NCBI RefSeq assembly: GCF_900343145.1
Contig: NZ_LT996886.1
Location: 2,604,001-2,668,000, forward strand
Source: Tessaracoccus timonensis
GTDB lineage: Bacteria; Actinomycetota; Actinomycetes; Propionibacteriales; Propionibacteriaceae
Length of the DNA: 64,000 nucleotides
Direction of reading: 5' to 3'
The notes beneath the pieces were generated by a model that was given only the letters and a program-made list of their open reading frames with translations, made no database searches and was not told the DNA's origin. Position 1 is the stretch's first letter. Each line of letters opens with the position of its first letter. Below are positions 1-8,635 of this stretch, one piece after another. The position numbers were made by a program, and so were the translations under genes.

Positions 1-2790
1 GTCGCGGAACAGCGGCATCAGGGACAGCCGGAACTCGCCCTCGTCGGGCCCGACGAGCAGCCGCGGCTGCGTCACCTGCTCGGGCGCGAGGTTCGACACC
101 TGCTGCGGCCCCGACTACGTGCTCTGGCTGCGCGCCGCCCTCACCTCCACGGGGATGGTCACGTAGGCGCGCTTGGCGGTCCGGTCCCCCTCCGGCACGA
201 CGTCGATCACCTCGAACACGACCGCGGCCGGCCCCCGGTAGTCGACGTGCGGCGTGAACTCCACGCCGCCGGTGGCGGGGACGGCGCTGCCCGTGGTGGC
301 GGCGATCGTGTCCGTGCTGGTCAGCTTCACGGCGCGACCGTCCGTGCCGACGAGGAGGTCCTCGAAGCTGACGTGGGCCGGCTGCCCGGCGGTGGCCTCG
401 AGGGTGCGGCCGGGGTCGCGGACCATCGGCACCACGTCGTCGGTGCCCGGGACGGTGACGAGCCCGAAGCTGGACTCGCCGTCGCCGTCGACGAGCCGGT
501 ACCGCACCTGCTGCATGTGGGCGCCCACCGGCACGGTGAGCAGCCCGCCGTCGGTCACGCGGGCCACGCGCTCGTCGTCGGGATCCGCCTCCGGCAGCTC
601 GATGCGCAGCCGCTCGTGGGCGCCGTCGGGGTCGAAGTCGTTGGCCCGCACGTCGACCTCGACGAAGTCCTTGTCGATGATCTCGCCGACGCCGACGATG
701 TCGTCGCGCGCCACCGGCGGCAGGAGCGGCGCCGACTCGTCGACGGTGATCGCGAAGGTGCCGTTGCCGTACTGCTCGCGGAGGTCCTGGAGCCGGTAGG
801 TGCCGGTGTAGACGCCGGGCTCCTCGATCGGGTCGACCTTGATCTCCCGGTCGTTGACGATCTCGGCGTGCAGGGTGTCGTCGTCCATGGAGACCGGGTC
901 GTCGGCCGCGAAGGAGAACCCGTCGCCCTCGATGTCGTAGTCGTTGGCGAGCGCCGCGATCTGGATCGGGCGGCCGGGCCGGACCAGCACGTCGTCGTGC
1001 ACGCCGATCGGCGGCTCGTTGATGTTGCCCGGCGGGGCGATGCCGATGCTCACCTGGCCGCGGCCCACCTCGCCGTGCGCGTCGACCACCTCGTAGTGGA
1101 AGGTGTCGGTGCCCTGGCTGGAGGGGAACGCCTCGTAGGTCAGGTACTTCTCGCCGACCTCCTTGACACGCCCCATGCCGGGGCCGGAGCCCAGCCCGAC
1201 GAGCCGGACGGCGTCGCCGTTGGGGTCGATGCCGTCGAGGCGAATGGGGATGCGGGTGAGCGAGCCGGACAGCACCCGGTCCACGACGTCGTGCGGGGTG
1301 GGTGCCTCGTTGGCGGCGTCCTCGCTGACGACGGTGACGGCGAGCGTCGCCGACGCGACGTTGCCCTCGGTGTCCGTCACCTCGTAGGGCAGCGCGATCT
1401 GCTGCGACTGCGAGCCGGCGGGGATCTCGACGCGGATCGTGTCGCCGTCCACCCAGGCTCCCTCGCCCAGCGGGTTCTCCAGGATCCGGGTGACCCCCAG
1501 CCCGAGCCCGATCGGGGAGGTGTCGTTCTCCAGCACGTGCGCGGTGGCGACGCTGCCGGCGCGCACGCGGATGTCGTCGTCGAGGGCCTTCGGCTGCACC
1601 GAGCCGGTGTCCTCGTCGGGATGACGACGATCGTGCCGCGCGCGGTGTGGCGCCCGTCGGAGACCACGTACTCGACGGTGACGGGCGCGCTCGGCTGCGA
1701 GTTGGCCGAGATGGTCATGAGGTGGCGGCGCTCCATGACCACCTTCAGCGACGGGTCGGCGCTGAACGACTGCACCACGAGCACGTCGCCGTCGACGTCG
1801 GTGTCGTTGAGCAGCGGGTCGATGAACACCGAGCCGCCGGGCGGCAGCAGCGCCACGTCGAGGGCCGCGATGGGCGGGTTGTTGGTCCCGGTCTCCACGA
1901 CGGCGACCCGCACCACGCCGGTGGACACGGGGCCGCTCTGCACGTTGTAGGTGAGGTAGTAGGTGCCCGGCTGCGTGGCCGAGAAGGAGAGCCAGCCCTC
2001 ATTGTAGTTGGAGACCACGTTGCACGTGCTGCAGTCGCCGGCGTCCACCTCGGTGAGGATGAGGTTCTCGCCGATATCGTTCTCCAGCGGCCGCACGACG
2101 ACGGTCTGCTCCACGGGCACCGTCGCGAAGTCACCGTTGGCCAGTGGCGGCACGAGGTCCTCGACGACGTTGACGAGCAGCTCCCCCATGGACTCCGTCT
2201 GGCCGTCGGAGACCGTGAGGTTGATCTTCTTGACGCCGGGTGTCTTGCCGACGTCCTGGTAGGTGATGGTGCCGTCGGGGGTGAAGCTCACGAGGTCCTC
2301 GGAGCCGGGCGGGAGGCTCGCGGCTTCGAGGATGAGCGGGTCCCCCTCGGGGTCGCGCCAGTCGAGCAGGACGCGCTTGGTGAATTTGCCCCCGAGCCGC
2401 ACGGACATGGGTTGCGCGAGCTCGAACGGGTAGGGGGCCTTGTTCTGCTTCGCCGCGTCGGGGTCGGCGACGGTGACGCTGACCGTGGCGGAGTCGCGCA
2501 ACTCCCCGTCGCTGATCTCGTAGGAGAAGGTCAGGGTGCCGGCGGTGGTCTCCGGGGGGATCGTGATCTGCAGCCCGGCGCCGCCCCGGACGATCTGCAG
2601 CGAGGCCCCGTCGATCTCGGCCGGGGCGTTGATCGTCAGGATGTCGCCGTCGGGGTCGGAGTCGTTGTCGAGGACCTGCAGGATCGTCGCGCGGCCCTTG
2701 CGGGCGGTGAGCTGGTCGTCCTGCGCCACCGGGGGACGGTTCTCCTGCGACCGGTCCGGCGGCGTGTTGGTGAGCGGCGCGTCGGGGGGT
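1..2790 (-). pseudogene. Ig/cadherin-like repeat surface protein, 5'-truncated and degraded, runs off window
   Basis: This is the 3' part of a very large gene of tandem beta-sandwich repeats. Each repeat begins with a phrase like PPVAQDD, ARDDIVG or ALDDDIRV and contains a DNDSDPDGD-like calcium-binding loop, as in Ig-like/cadherin-like repeat proteins of Actinobacteria. Three lesions are visible. The 5' part is missing at the IS110 end near 2790. One base is missing near 1620, so the frame ending in GTIVVIP must shift to continue as DEDTGSVQPKALDDD. An in-frame TAG at 115-117 is followed, in the same frame, by a further open stretch (SGPQQVSNLAPEQ...) to the window edge. The segment is about 70% GC by eye, against about 60% around trpS. 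No complete product is possible from this allele unless the frameshift and stop are sequence errors. Confidence 0.75.
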
Positions 2791-2806
2791 GTCCCTATGG
2801 TTCCTG

Positions 2807-4003
2807 TCAAGCGGCGGCTGGTGTTCTTGGTTGGTAGTAGGTGCCGTTGCGGAGCATGGCGTGAAGGACGTCGACGCGTCGTCGGGCGAGGCAGACGAGG
2901 GCGGCGTTGTGTTTCTTCCCAGCGGCGCGTTTGCGGTCGTAGTAGGCGCGTGAATCAGGATCGTGGAGGGCTGCGAAGGCCGAGAGGAACAGTGCTCGTT
3001 TGAGGTGTTTGTTCCCGCCGCGTGAGGGAAGCTCTCCGCGGATGCTGGATCCGGATCGCCGGGTGACCGGGGCCAAGCCAGCGTAGGCCGCGAGATGGCC
3101 TGCGGTGGGGAACGCGGAGCCGTCACCGACGTCGAGGAGGAGTCTGGCTGCGGTCCTGATGCCGACTCCAGGCATTGACATCAGGAGCTGGGAAAGAGGG
3201 TGCGCATCGAGGGCCTCCTCGACTTGTTTGGCGGCCTCAGCGCGCTGCGTGAGCAGGCCCTGGAGTTGGGCTGCGAGCTGGGGCAAGACCAGCTCGGCTG
3301 CCCGGGTGCCGGGGACGGTCACGGTTTGCTCTGTCAGGGCCTTCACGATGGCCTCGACAAGGCGCTCGTGCATGCGTGGCGCCAGCGCTTTGGCGGTGGT
3401 GGTGAGACGGCGCCTACCGGCGTCGGCGAGTCCGGTGGGGCCGCAGTACTTGGCCAGTAGGGCCAGCACTGCGGGGTGGCTGATGTTGCCGCCGATGGCG
3501 CGTTCGAGCGCGGGGTGGATCTGGGTGAGGAGGCCGCGGATCCGGTTGGAGACGCGGTTGACTTCGCCTGCGAGGTCGTCGTCGAACCCGACGATCACGG
3601 CGAGGTCGGCGATCAGGTCGTCGTCGCCGCCGACGCGTCGCAGCGCGTGGGGCATGGTGCGGCCGGCCTCGGCGATGATGTAGACGTCGCGGGCGTCGGT
3701 CTTCGCGTTGCCCGGGTGGAGATCGGCGATGCGGCGCATCGCCAGTCCCGGTAGGTAGGCGACCTCGATACCCATCGCGCGAGCCACCGTGACCGGCAGG
3801 GCGCCGATCGTGGCGGGCTGGTCCACGATCACCAACACCAACCCATGGGCGGTGAGCTTGGCGAACACCTCACGTAGAGCAGTCTCATCCTGGGGCAGGG
3901 CCTTGTCATGCAGTCGTTTCCCGCCAGCGTTGAGGGCGGTGGCGTGGTGGTGTTCTTTGCCGACGTCGAGGCCGACGAACACGTTGAAGCGGTGTTGGTC
4001 CAT
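2807..4003 (-). CDS. IS110-family transposase (DEDD recombinase)
   Basis: 398 residues. The N-terminal DEDD_Tnp_IS110 domain opens with FVGLDVGKEHHHA, giving the first catalytic Asp at residue 13, followed by IVDQPATIGA and GNAKTDARDVYIIAEA. The C-terminal Transposase_20 domain carries MPGVGIRTAARLLLDVGD, LAAYAGLAPVTRRSG and GNKHLKRALFLSAF; its serine-recombinase-like chemistry is known from the family. A longer frame exists upstream, but the ATG at 4003 has a strong GAGGAGG ribosome site six bases before it and gives the usual family N-terminus. The gene looks intact. It needs a structured RNA from the non-coding end beside its start codon, by analogy with IS621. Confidence 0.92.
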   Translation of the reverse strand: MDQHRFNVFVGLDVGKEHHHATALNAGGKRLHDKALPQDETALREVFAKLTAHGLVLVIVDQPATIGALPVTVARAMGIEVAYLPGLAMRRIADLHPGNAKTDARDVYIIAEAGRTMPHALRRVGGDDDLIADLAVIVGFDDDLAGEVNRVSNRIRGLLTQIHPALERAIGGNISHPAVLALLAKYCGPTGLADAGRRRLTTTAKALAPRMHERLVEAIVKALTEQTVTVPGTRAAELVLPQLAAQLQGLLTQRAEAAKQVEEALDAHPLSQLLMSMPGVGIRTAARLLLDVGDGSAFPTAGHLAAYAGLAPVTRRSGSSIRGELPSRGGNKHLKRALFLSAFAALHDPDSRAYYDRKRAAGKKHNAALVCLARRRVDVLHAMLRNGTYYQPRTPAAA

Positions 4004-4127
4004 AGCGGTCCTCCTCAGAGGGTTCCATTCTGGCCGCAAGTCAGGCGAAGATCGTCGGCACCCACGTTACGAGAGGCCACGCTGTCATGCAGCGGGCCGT
4101 GTCCCTATCAGCGATCAACCCACGCCA

Positions 4128-4217
4128 CCAGGACCCGGTGACAACACCCCCCGGATCATCAACGACAGGGGCAGTAAGTCATGCCGGGCCTGGCGACCAG
4201 AACCCCGACCATCGGGG
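4128..4217 (-). ncRNA. Putative IS110 bridge-RNA region in the non-coding element end
   Basis: The non-coding end upstream of the transposase can fold into a six-pair hairpin (4203-4208 with 4212-4217, CCCCGA/TCGGGG, three-base loop). Next to it is a longer helix pairing 4128-4138 (CCAGGACCCGG) with 4184-4193 (CCGGGCCTGG, one bulged A) around a 45-base internal region. A homologous segment at 44291-44379 keeps both helices with changed sequence. In IS110 relatives with a long upstream end, this region encodes the guide RNA that binds target and donor DNA. RNA identity is inferred from position and fold. Confidence 0.55.
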
Positions 4218-4221
4218 ATAC

Positions 4222-4757
4222 CTAGGGCATGTCTGACAATCGTTTTGACCATGCGAGCACAGCATTCAGGACCACAGCGGCCCTGTAGATGATCGCGTAC
4301 TTGTCATACCGGGTCGCCAGACCCCGCCACTGCTTCAGGTGAGCGTACTGACGCTCGATGACGTTGCGGCCCTTGTAGGCGTCCGCGTCGAGGCTGACGG
4401 GGCGCCCGCCGCGGGCACCGCGCCGTCTGCGGTGGCCCTGCTGGTCGGCCGGTTCGGGGATGACCGCTTTGATCCCACGGGCACGTAGGTGGGTGCGGAT
4501 CGCCCGGGAGGAGTACGCCTTATCGCCCAGCACGGCCTCGGGGCGGGTCCGGGGCCGCCCTACTGGCCGGGTCACGCGCAGCTGCTCCAGAAGAGGAAGC
4601 AGCATCGGGGAGTCCCCTGCCTGGCCGGGGGTGATCAGGCTGACCAGCGGCAGCCCGGTCCCATCGACGAGCTGATGGATCTTCGTGCTCAGCCCGCCAC
4701 GGGAGCGCCCGATGCCGTGATCGGCCGGCTCCTCACGCGGATTCTTGTAGTTCGATC
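4222..4757 (-). CDS. IS5-family transposase, C-terminal catalytic frame (orfB)
   Basis: This frame carries the rest of the DDE domain: EEPADHGIGRSRGGLSTKIH, LPLVSLITPGQAGDSPM, VLGDKAYSSRAIR (second Asp) and YKGRNVIERQYAHLKQWRGLATRYDK (the Glu). Its first internal ATG is at 4605, but similarity begins further upstream near 4757, so it is normally made as a fusion with orfA by frameshifting. The stop codon TAG (4222-4224) is completed by the TA of the target duplication outside the element. Expression as an active enzyme depends on the frame change at the G run. Confidence 0.8.
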
Positions 4758-5163
4758 CATCCCCCTGTGTGGCGGGTGATGTTCGTCGCGTGCTGGGGGG
4801 CGCGGGCGATCGTGGAGTCCACCGAGACCGACCAATCGATCAGGCCTTCGGCGTCAGCGGCGGCGGTCAGCGTGGCCAGCACCGTGTCCCAGGTGCCTTT
4901 TTCGGCCAAGCGCCGATGCCAGGTCCACACGGTCTGCCAGGGCCCGTAGACCTCGGGCAGATCCCTCCAAGCGATTCCGCACCGGTACCGGTAGATGATC
5001 GCCTCCACCATGGCGCGGGCGTCGGCGAACGGCCTGCCGGCGCGGCCGGTCCGGGTCGGGAGCATCGGGGCGATCAACTCCCATTGGGCGTCGGAGAGCA
5101 TCTGGAACCGGGACATGTCCCCAGGGTCTCAGCTGACTCGTGCATCTATTCTCAGACACGCCC
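4225..5163 (-). mobile_element. IS5-family (IS427-like) insertion sequence
   Basis: 939 bp bounded by imperfect 17-bp inverted repeats: AGGGCATGTCTGACAAT at the left end and AGGGCGTGTCTGAGAAT read inward from the right, 15 of 17 matching. TA lies just outside both ends, the two-base target duplication usual for this group. It contains the two transposase frames below. Its left end sits against the IS110 non-coding end and its right end lies only 12 bases from the trpS stop codon. Confidence 0.88.
4733..5116 (-). CDS. IS5-family transposase, N-terminal frame (orfA)
   Basis: 127 residues. It has the DUF4096-type N-terminal helix-turn-helix domain (LSDAQWELIAPMLP, YRYRCGIAWRDLP, GPWQTVWTWHRRLAEKGTW) and reaches the first catalytic Asp in the motif SVSVDSTIARAPQHA. 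The frame then ends shortly after a run of five G near 4765. The continuing catalytic domain lies in another frame (next entry). Removing one G from the run would join the two as ...RHTGDGSNYKNPREEPADH. This may be recoding or an inactivating indel; the sequence alone cannot decide. Confidence 0.85.
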   Translation of the reverse strand: MSRFQMLSDAQWELIAPMLPTRTGRAGRPFADARAMVEAIIYRYRCGIAWRDLPEVYGPWQTVWTWHRRLAEKGTWDTVLATLTAAADAEGLIDWSVSVDSTIARAPQHATNITRHTGGWIELQESA

Positions 5164-5175
5164 TAACAGTAGGGC

Positions 5176-6267
5176 TCAGTAGTACACCATCTGCATCGCG
5201 GTGCGGACCTCATCCAAGGTCTGTGCCGCGATGTCGCGTGCCCGCTCGTTACCCGCTCGCAGCACGCTCTCCAGGAAGCCCAGATCTTGTTCCAGCTCCG
5301 TACGGCGGGCGCGAATGGGGGCAAGATACTCGTTGAGCGCTTCGGTGACGAGCTTCTTGAGGCCGCCGCCACCGGCGTCGCCAAGCTCGGCGGCAACGTC
5401 GACAGGGTCACGGTCGAGTGCGAGCGCTGCAATGTTAACCAGGTTGGACACCTCGGGACGATGCTCGGGTTCGTAGGTGATGTGGCGGTCGGAATCGGTG
5501 ACGGCACGCTTGATCAGCTTGGCAGTCTCGTCAGCAGTGAACCCAATCTCGATGGTGTTGTTCCGAGATTTGCTCATCTTCGCGCCATCGAGACCAAGCA
5601 CAGTGCCTGACTTGCTCAGCAGCGCTTCGGGCTCGGGGAAGACGGGGGTGGCCTCGTCGGCGCGCCCATAGCGCTCGTCGAAGCGCCTGGCGATGACACG
5701 GGCCTGCTCGAGGTGCGGCAGCTGGTCTTTACCCACTGGCACGAGGTTCGCTTTGCAGAACAAGATGTCAGCTGCCTGGTGCACCGGGTAGGTGAGCAGC
5801 AGGCCAGACATCGGTCGTCCGTCGGTAGCCTCCAGTTCCGTCTTCACCGTTGGGTTGCGGCGAAGTTCTGCGTCGGTGGCGAGCGAGAGGAACGGCAACA
5901 TGAGCTGGTTCAGCTCGGGTAGCGAAGAGTGCGTGAAGAAGGTGACCTCTTCCGGGTCCAGCCCCACAGAAAGGTAGTCGGTCAGCAGCGAATAGACGCG
6001 ATCCCGGATGGGACCCACGCCGTCGCGATCAGTGATGACTTGGTAGTCGGCGATGAGCACCATCGTCTCGACGCCTGCTTTCGCCAGGCGGACCCTGTTC
6101 TCCAGCGACCCGAACAGGTGTCCGATGTGCAGGTTGCCCGTGGGGCGGTCGCCTGTCAGGATCCGGAATTTGCTGGGATCCTTGGCGATCTCCTGTTCAA
6201 TGGCCAGGCTGCGTTGCGTGGAACGCGCGAGCGATGCTTCCGGATCAAAGTGGGTCGAAGTCGTCAT
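5176..6267 (-). CDS. trpS: Tryptophanyl-tRNA synthetase
   Basis: Charges tRNA-Trp with tryptophan in the cytoplasm. 363 residues, class Ic. The HIGH signature is at residues 47-50 within RPTGNLHIGH, and the KMSKS loop is in GAKMSKSRNN in the second half. TDAELRRNPTVKTE and LTYPVHQAADILF are typical of bacterial TrpRS. The N-terminal extension of roughly 30 residues before FRILTGDRPTG is longer than in the shortest homologues. A TACGCT box lies seven bases before the ATG, with GGAG in between, so the mRNA may be leaderless. An IS5 element ends 12 bases after the stop codon, so any native terminator has been displaced. Confidence 0.96.
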   Translation of the reverse strand: MTTSTHFDPEASLARSTQRSLAIEQEIAKDPSKFRILTGDRPTGNLHIGHLFGSLENRVRLAKAGVETMVLIADYQVITDRDGVGPIRDRVYSLLTDYLSVGLDPEEVTFFTHSSLPELNQLMLPFLSLATDAELRRNPTVKTELEATDGRPMSGLLLTYPVHQAADILFCKANLVPVGKDQLPHLEQARVIARRFDERYGRADEATPVFPEPEALLSKSGTVLGLDGAKMSKSRNNTIEIGFTADETAKLIKRAVTDSDRHITYEPEHRPEVSNLVNIAALALDRDPVDVAAELGDAGGGGLKKLVTEALNEYLAPIRARRTELEQDLGFLESVLRAGNERARDIAAQTLDEVRTAMQMVYY

Positions 6268-6274
6268 GCGCTCC

Positions 6275-6280
6275 AGCGTA
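6275..6280 (-). promoter_or_regulatory. -10 box of trpS
   Basis: TACGCT on the minus strand, seven bases before the ATG, fitting a TAnnnT element that places the transcript start at the start codon. Confidence 0.45.
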
Positions 6281-6309
6281 GCGTCTTGCGTTGGCTTCGC
6301 GCCTACACG

Positions 6310-7161
6310 CTAGACGACGCCGCCTCGCCGACGAATCCGAGCGATCAATTCGTTGTACGCCTGCACCCTGGTCGTGTTGCAGCCGAGCTCGTGATTGACC
6401 TTGCCTGTGCCGTGGTAATCCGACGATCCCGTACGGATGAGGCCGAGGCGGGCGCCCATCTGGAACAGCAATTCCCGCACCTCAGGGCTGTGGTCCTGAT
6501 GCTCCACCTCGATACCGTCAAGTTGATGCTCGTGGATGAGTCGTTCCAGCACCTCCGAGGTGAGCACCTGTCGGCATCCGCGCGACCACGGGTGGGCGAT
6601 CACGGCAACGCCGCGGGCGCCGTGGATGAGGTCGATTGCTTCTTCCAACGGGCAGGCATAGCGTTCGGCATACCCGGGCTGGCCCTCACCAATCCACGTC
6701 TGGAAGGCCTCCGTTCGGCTCGATACCACCCCTTTTTGCACCAGGATGTCAGCCACGTGCGGGCGCCCCACCGCCGACGCGTCTCCCGCGTGCTCGTACA
6801 CTTCGTCGATAGTGATGTCGATGCCTGCGGCCCGCAGGTTATCGATCATGCGTGGCAGGCGCTCCGTCCTGCCGGCGCGAATGCGAGCTAGTTCTGCCTT
6901 CAAGTCTGCGTTGCGCGGATCACAGCCGTAGCCAAGTAGGTGTACCGACTTCCCCTCGAACTTCGTCGACATTTCGAGACCATTCAGTACTCGGAGCCCC
7001 GACCGCTTCCCGGCTTCCTGCGCCTCCGTGATGCCGGCGAAGGTGTCGTGGTCGGTCAGCGCGACGACGTCCAAGCCGGCAGCGATAGCTTTATGCACCA
7101 GCATCGTGGGGGAATCTGTGCCGTCCGAGACATTCGAGTGAGTGTGCAAGTCGATCCGCAT
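6310..7161 (-). CDS. PHP-domain phosphoesterase (TrpH/RNase AM-like)
   Basis: 283 residues. The N-terminus MRIDLHTHSNVSDGT and the motif ALTDHDT are the first metal-binding motifs of the PHP fold; AVIAHPWSRG and TGSSDYHG supply later His/Asp ligands. Relatives with this layout hydrolyse 3',5'-nucleotide bisphosphates or trim RNA 5' ends; which substrate applies here is not shown by the sequence. The frame is open back to 7224, but the Met at 7161 fits the conserved N-terminus. It is transcribed towards trpS, 42 bases away, and may share a transcript with it. Confidence 0.85.
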   Translation of the reverse strand: MRIDLHTHSNVSDGTDSPTMLVHKAIAAGLDVVALTDHDTFAGITEAQEAGKRSGLRVLNGLEMSTKFEGKSVHLLGYGCDPRNADLKAELARIRAGRTERLPRMIDNLRAAGIDITIDEVYEHAGDASAVGRPHVADILVQKGVVSSRTEAFQTWIGEGQPGYAERYACPLEEAIDLIHGARGVAVIAHPWSRGCRQVLTSEVLERLIHEHQLDGIEVEHQDHSPEVRELLFQMGARLGLIRTGSSDYHGTGKVNHELGCNTTRVQAYNELIARIRRRGGVV

Positions 7162-7238
7162 GGCCCCATGGTAGTTGCCCGCGCTCGCCCGCACGCGGAG
7201 TGCGCATTTTCCGTCCCGGACCATGCATGAGTGGCCAT

Positions 7239-7244
7239 TAGACT
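7239..7244 (+). promoter_or_regulatory. -10 box, leaderless start of the DUF2505 gene
   Basis: TAGACT followed by seven bases (aggcccc) and the ATG at 7252. There is no Shine-Dalgarno sequence, so a leaderless transcript is likely. Confidence 0.55.
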
Positions 7245-7251
7245 AGGCCCC

Positions 7252-7722
7252 ATGCAGTTGATCTTTCAGCACTCTTATCCGGCTCCCCCTCGCGACGTCG
7301 CGGCGCTACTGCGCAACGAAGCATTCCTCGACGACGTTGCCCAGCACGCCGGGGCGGTGCAGCATACCGTCTCAGTCGGCGACGTCGGCACGCGCGTCGA
7401 CATGATGCTGCCCGCACCCGAACAGGTGCAAAAAATCCTGGGCAAGACGGTGAAGGTTTCGATTCTCATGGCCTTCTCCGATGAGTCCTCGGACGGCACC
7501 ATTCCCGGGACGGTGAACGTCGACGTGCCCGGCATGCCCGTCGAGGCGAGCGCTACGTCGAAGCTCGCGCCGACGAGTACAGGCACTGTGGGCGACTATG
7601 AAGGAGAGCTCAAGGTCAAAATTCCGCTCGTGGGCAAGAAAGTCGAGGCCCAGGTGGAGCCATTCATCGTCCAAGCGTTTGCCGGCATGGAGCGCCGCGC
7701 TCGCGTGTGGCTGACGCGCTGA
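7252..7722 (+). CDS. DUF2505-family protein
   Basis: 156 residues beginning MQLIFQHSYPAPP. It resembles the actinobacterial DUF2505 family, which has a predicted START/SRPBCC-like fold (VDMMLPAPEQVQKILGKTVKV, GDYEGELKVKIPLVGKKVE, and a final helix FIVQAFAGMERRARVWL). No membrane segment or signal peptide is seen. Function is unknown; a lipid- or small-ligand-binding role is only inferred from the fold. The start at 7252 is preferred over 7231 because of the TAGACT box seven bases upstream. It is divergent from the PHP gene and convergent with the next gene, with eight bases between stops. Confidence 0.75.
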   Translation: MQLIFQHSYPAPPRDVAALLRNEAFLDDVAQHAGAVQHTVSVGDVGTRVDMMLPAPEQVQKILGKTVKVSILMAFSDESSDGTIPGTVNVDVPGMPVEASATSKLAPTSTGTVGDYEGELKVKIPLVGKKVEAQVEPFIVQAFAGMERRARVWLTR

Positions 7723-7730
7723 CCGCGGAA

Positions 7731-8189
7731 CTAGCCGCGTCGGTACTCCACGACGTCGTTCCATAGCAGGTCGTGTTCCTGCAGCAGGGCTTGCACTTCT
7801 GGCAGCTCCCAGGCGTCGTCGATACTCGAGCCTGCGGGCACGGTCGGGAGTTCCACCCCGGGTGCGTCTTCGAACCACGCCGTCATGGATTCATGCGGAC
7901 AGCGCACAAGCAAGCACTCGCCGTTCGCCGAGTCTTCACCCGCCTCAATGAGCGCGGCGTCGACCTCCGCGACGATGACCACGCGCTCGCCGAATTCGAT
8001 CAGCCCGGAGATGGACGCCAACACCATGGCCGCGTACTCGGCATCTTCGGACATGTCTGCGGTGTACCCCAACTCGTCGAGCAGTTCGCGCGTCACTGTA
8101 AATGCGCGACGTTGTTCAACGGGGATCTCCCCTGTGAACATGGGGAGTTCTGCTGCAGCAATGGGAATGAACACAAGCTTTCTAGCCAC
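7731..8189 (-). CDS. DUF6912-like conserved actinobacterial protein
   Basis: 152 residues beginning VARKLVFIPIAAAELP. The sequence is acidic and soluble, with LPMFTGEIPVEQRRAFTVTRELLDELGY near the start and VEYRRG at the end. I place it in the small actinobacterial DUF6912-type family from the N-terminal pattern; no function is known. The frame is open to 8243, but the GTG at 8189 lies six bases after a TACGCT box and gives the conserved beginning. It converges on the DUF2505 gene and diverges from the lipoprotein gene. Confidence 0.6.
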   Translation of the reverse strand: MARKLVFIPIAAAELPMFTGEIPVEQRRAFTVTRELLDELGYTADMSEDAEYAAMVLASISGLIEFGERVVIVAEVDAALIEAGEDSANGECLLVRCPHESMTAWFEDAPGVELPTVPAGSSIDDAWELPEVQALLQEHDLLWNDVVEYRRG

Positions 8190-8299
8190 ACACCAAGCGT
8201 AGGCGCACTTCCGAGGACACGTCGGCGCTACGCGCCCACACACAGGCTGATTGTTCGACGCTTTTCCGATACGGTCGTCACGTCTAGAGAAAGAAACGC

Positions 8300-8635
8300 A
8301 TGCTACGTAGAACGATGCTCGCCGCTACCGCCTCAATGCTGATCCTCACCGCGTGCGGCGGCGCCGGCTCCGCCGACCCAGTGACAGTGAACCTCGACGT
8401 TCCCGAGGGCGGCATCGCGACGCCTATCAAGCAGTCGGTTCCGCTCGGATCCGAGCTCACCCTGATCGTGACGACGGCCTACGACGACGACATCCATGTC
8501 CACGGCTACGAGCACTCGTTCCCCACGAAAGCCGGTGAACCGCACGAGATCACCTTCACCGCCAACATGGCGGGCGCCTACGAAATCGAAAGCCACGGCG
8601 CCAACCAGGTGTACATGAAGTTGGTTGTCGAATGA
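8300..8635 (+). CDS. Small lipoprotein with cupredoxin-like domain
   Basis: 111 residues. The signal peptide MLRRTMLAATASMLILTACGG ends in a lipobox (LTAC) with the acylated Cys at residue 19. The mature part is beta-rich: VPLGSELTLIVTTAYDDDIHVHGYEHSFPTKAGE followed by AGAYEIESHGANQVYMKLVVE. Spacing and the His residues in HVHGYEHSF and ESHGANQVYM suggest a plastocyanin/cupredoxin fold that might bind copper. The expected Cys ligand is absent. The stop overlaps the start of the next membrane-protein gene (ATGA), so the two are translationally coupled. Confidence 0.65.
   Translation: MLRRTMLAATASMLILTACGGAGSADPVTVNLDVPEGGIATPIKQSVPLGSELTLIVTTAYDDDIHVHGYEHSFPTKAGEPHEITFTANMAGAYEIESHGANQVYMKLVVE

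Larger units (their letters stand above)
2790..4220 (-). mobile_element. IS110-family insertion sequence (boundaries approximate)
   Basis: The element holds one transposase gene on the minus strand, a short downstream end (about 2790-2806) and a long upstream non-coding end (about 4004-4220). The downstream end, read on the minus strand, has a GGAACCATAGGGACAC-like terminus; nearly the same string ends the dead copy near 24150. No clear terminal inverted repeats are seen, which is normal for this family. Its left neighbour is the truncated Ig-like gene, but its right neighbour is an IS5 element and trpS. The 5' half of the Ig-like gene is therefore not across the element, which implies a deletion or rearrangement, or an assembly join at the IS. 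Confidence 0.75.

Noticed and set aside
247-1950. Long plus-strand open frame antisense to the Ig-like gene
   Set aside because: Arg/Val/Gly/His-rich shadow of a very GC-rich minus-strand gene; no start signal and no protein-like motifs.
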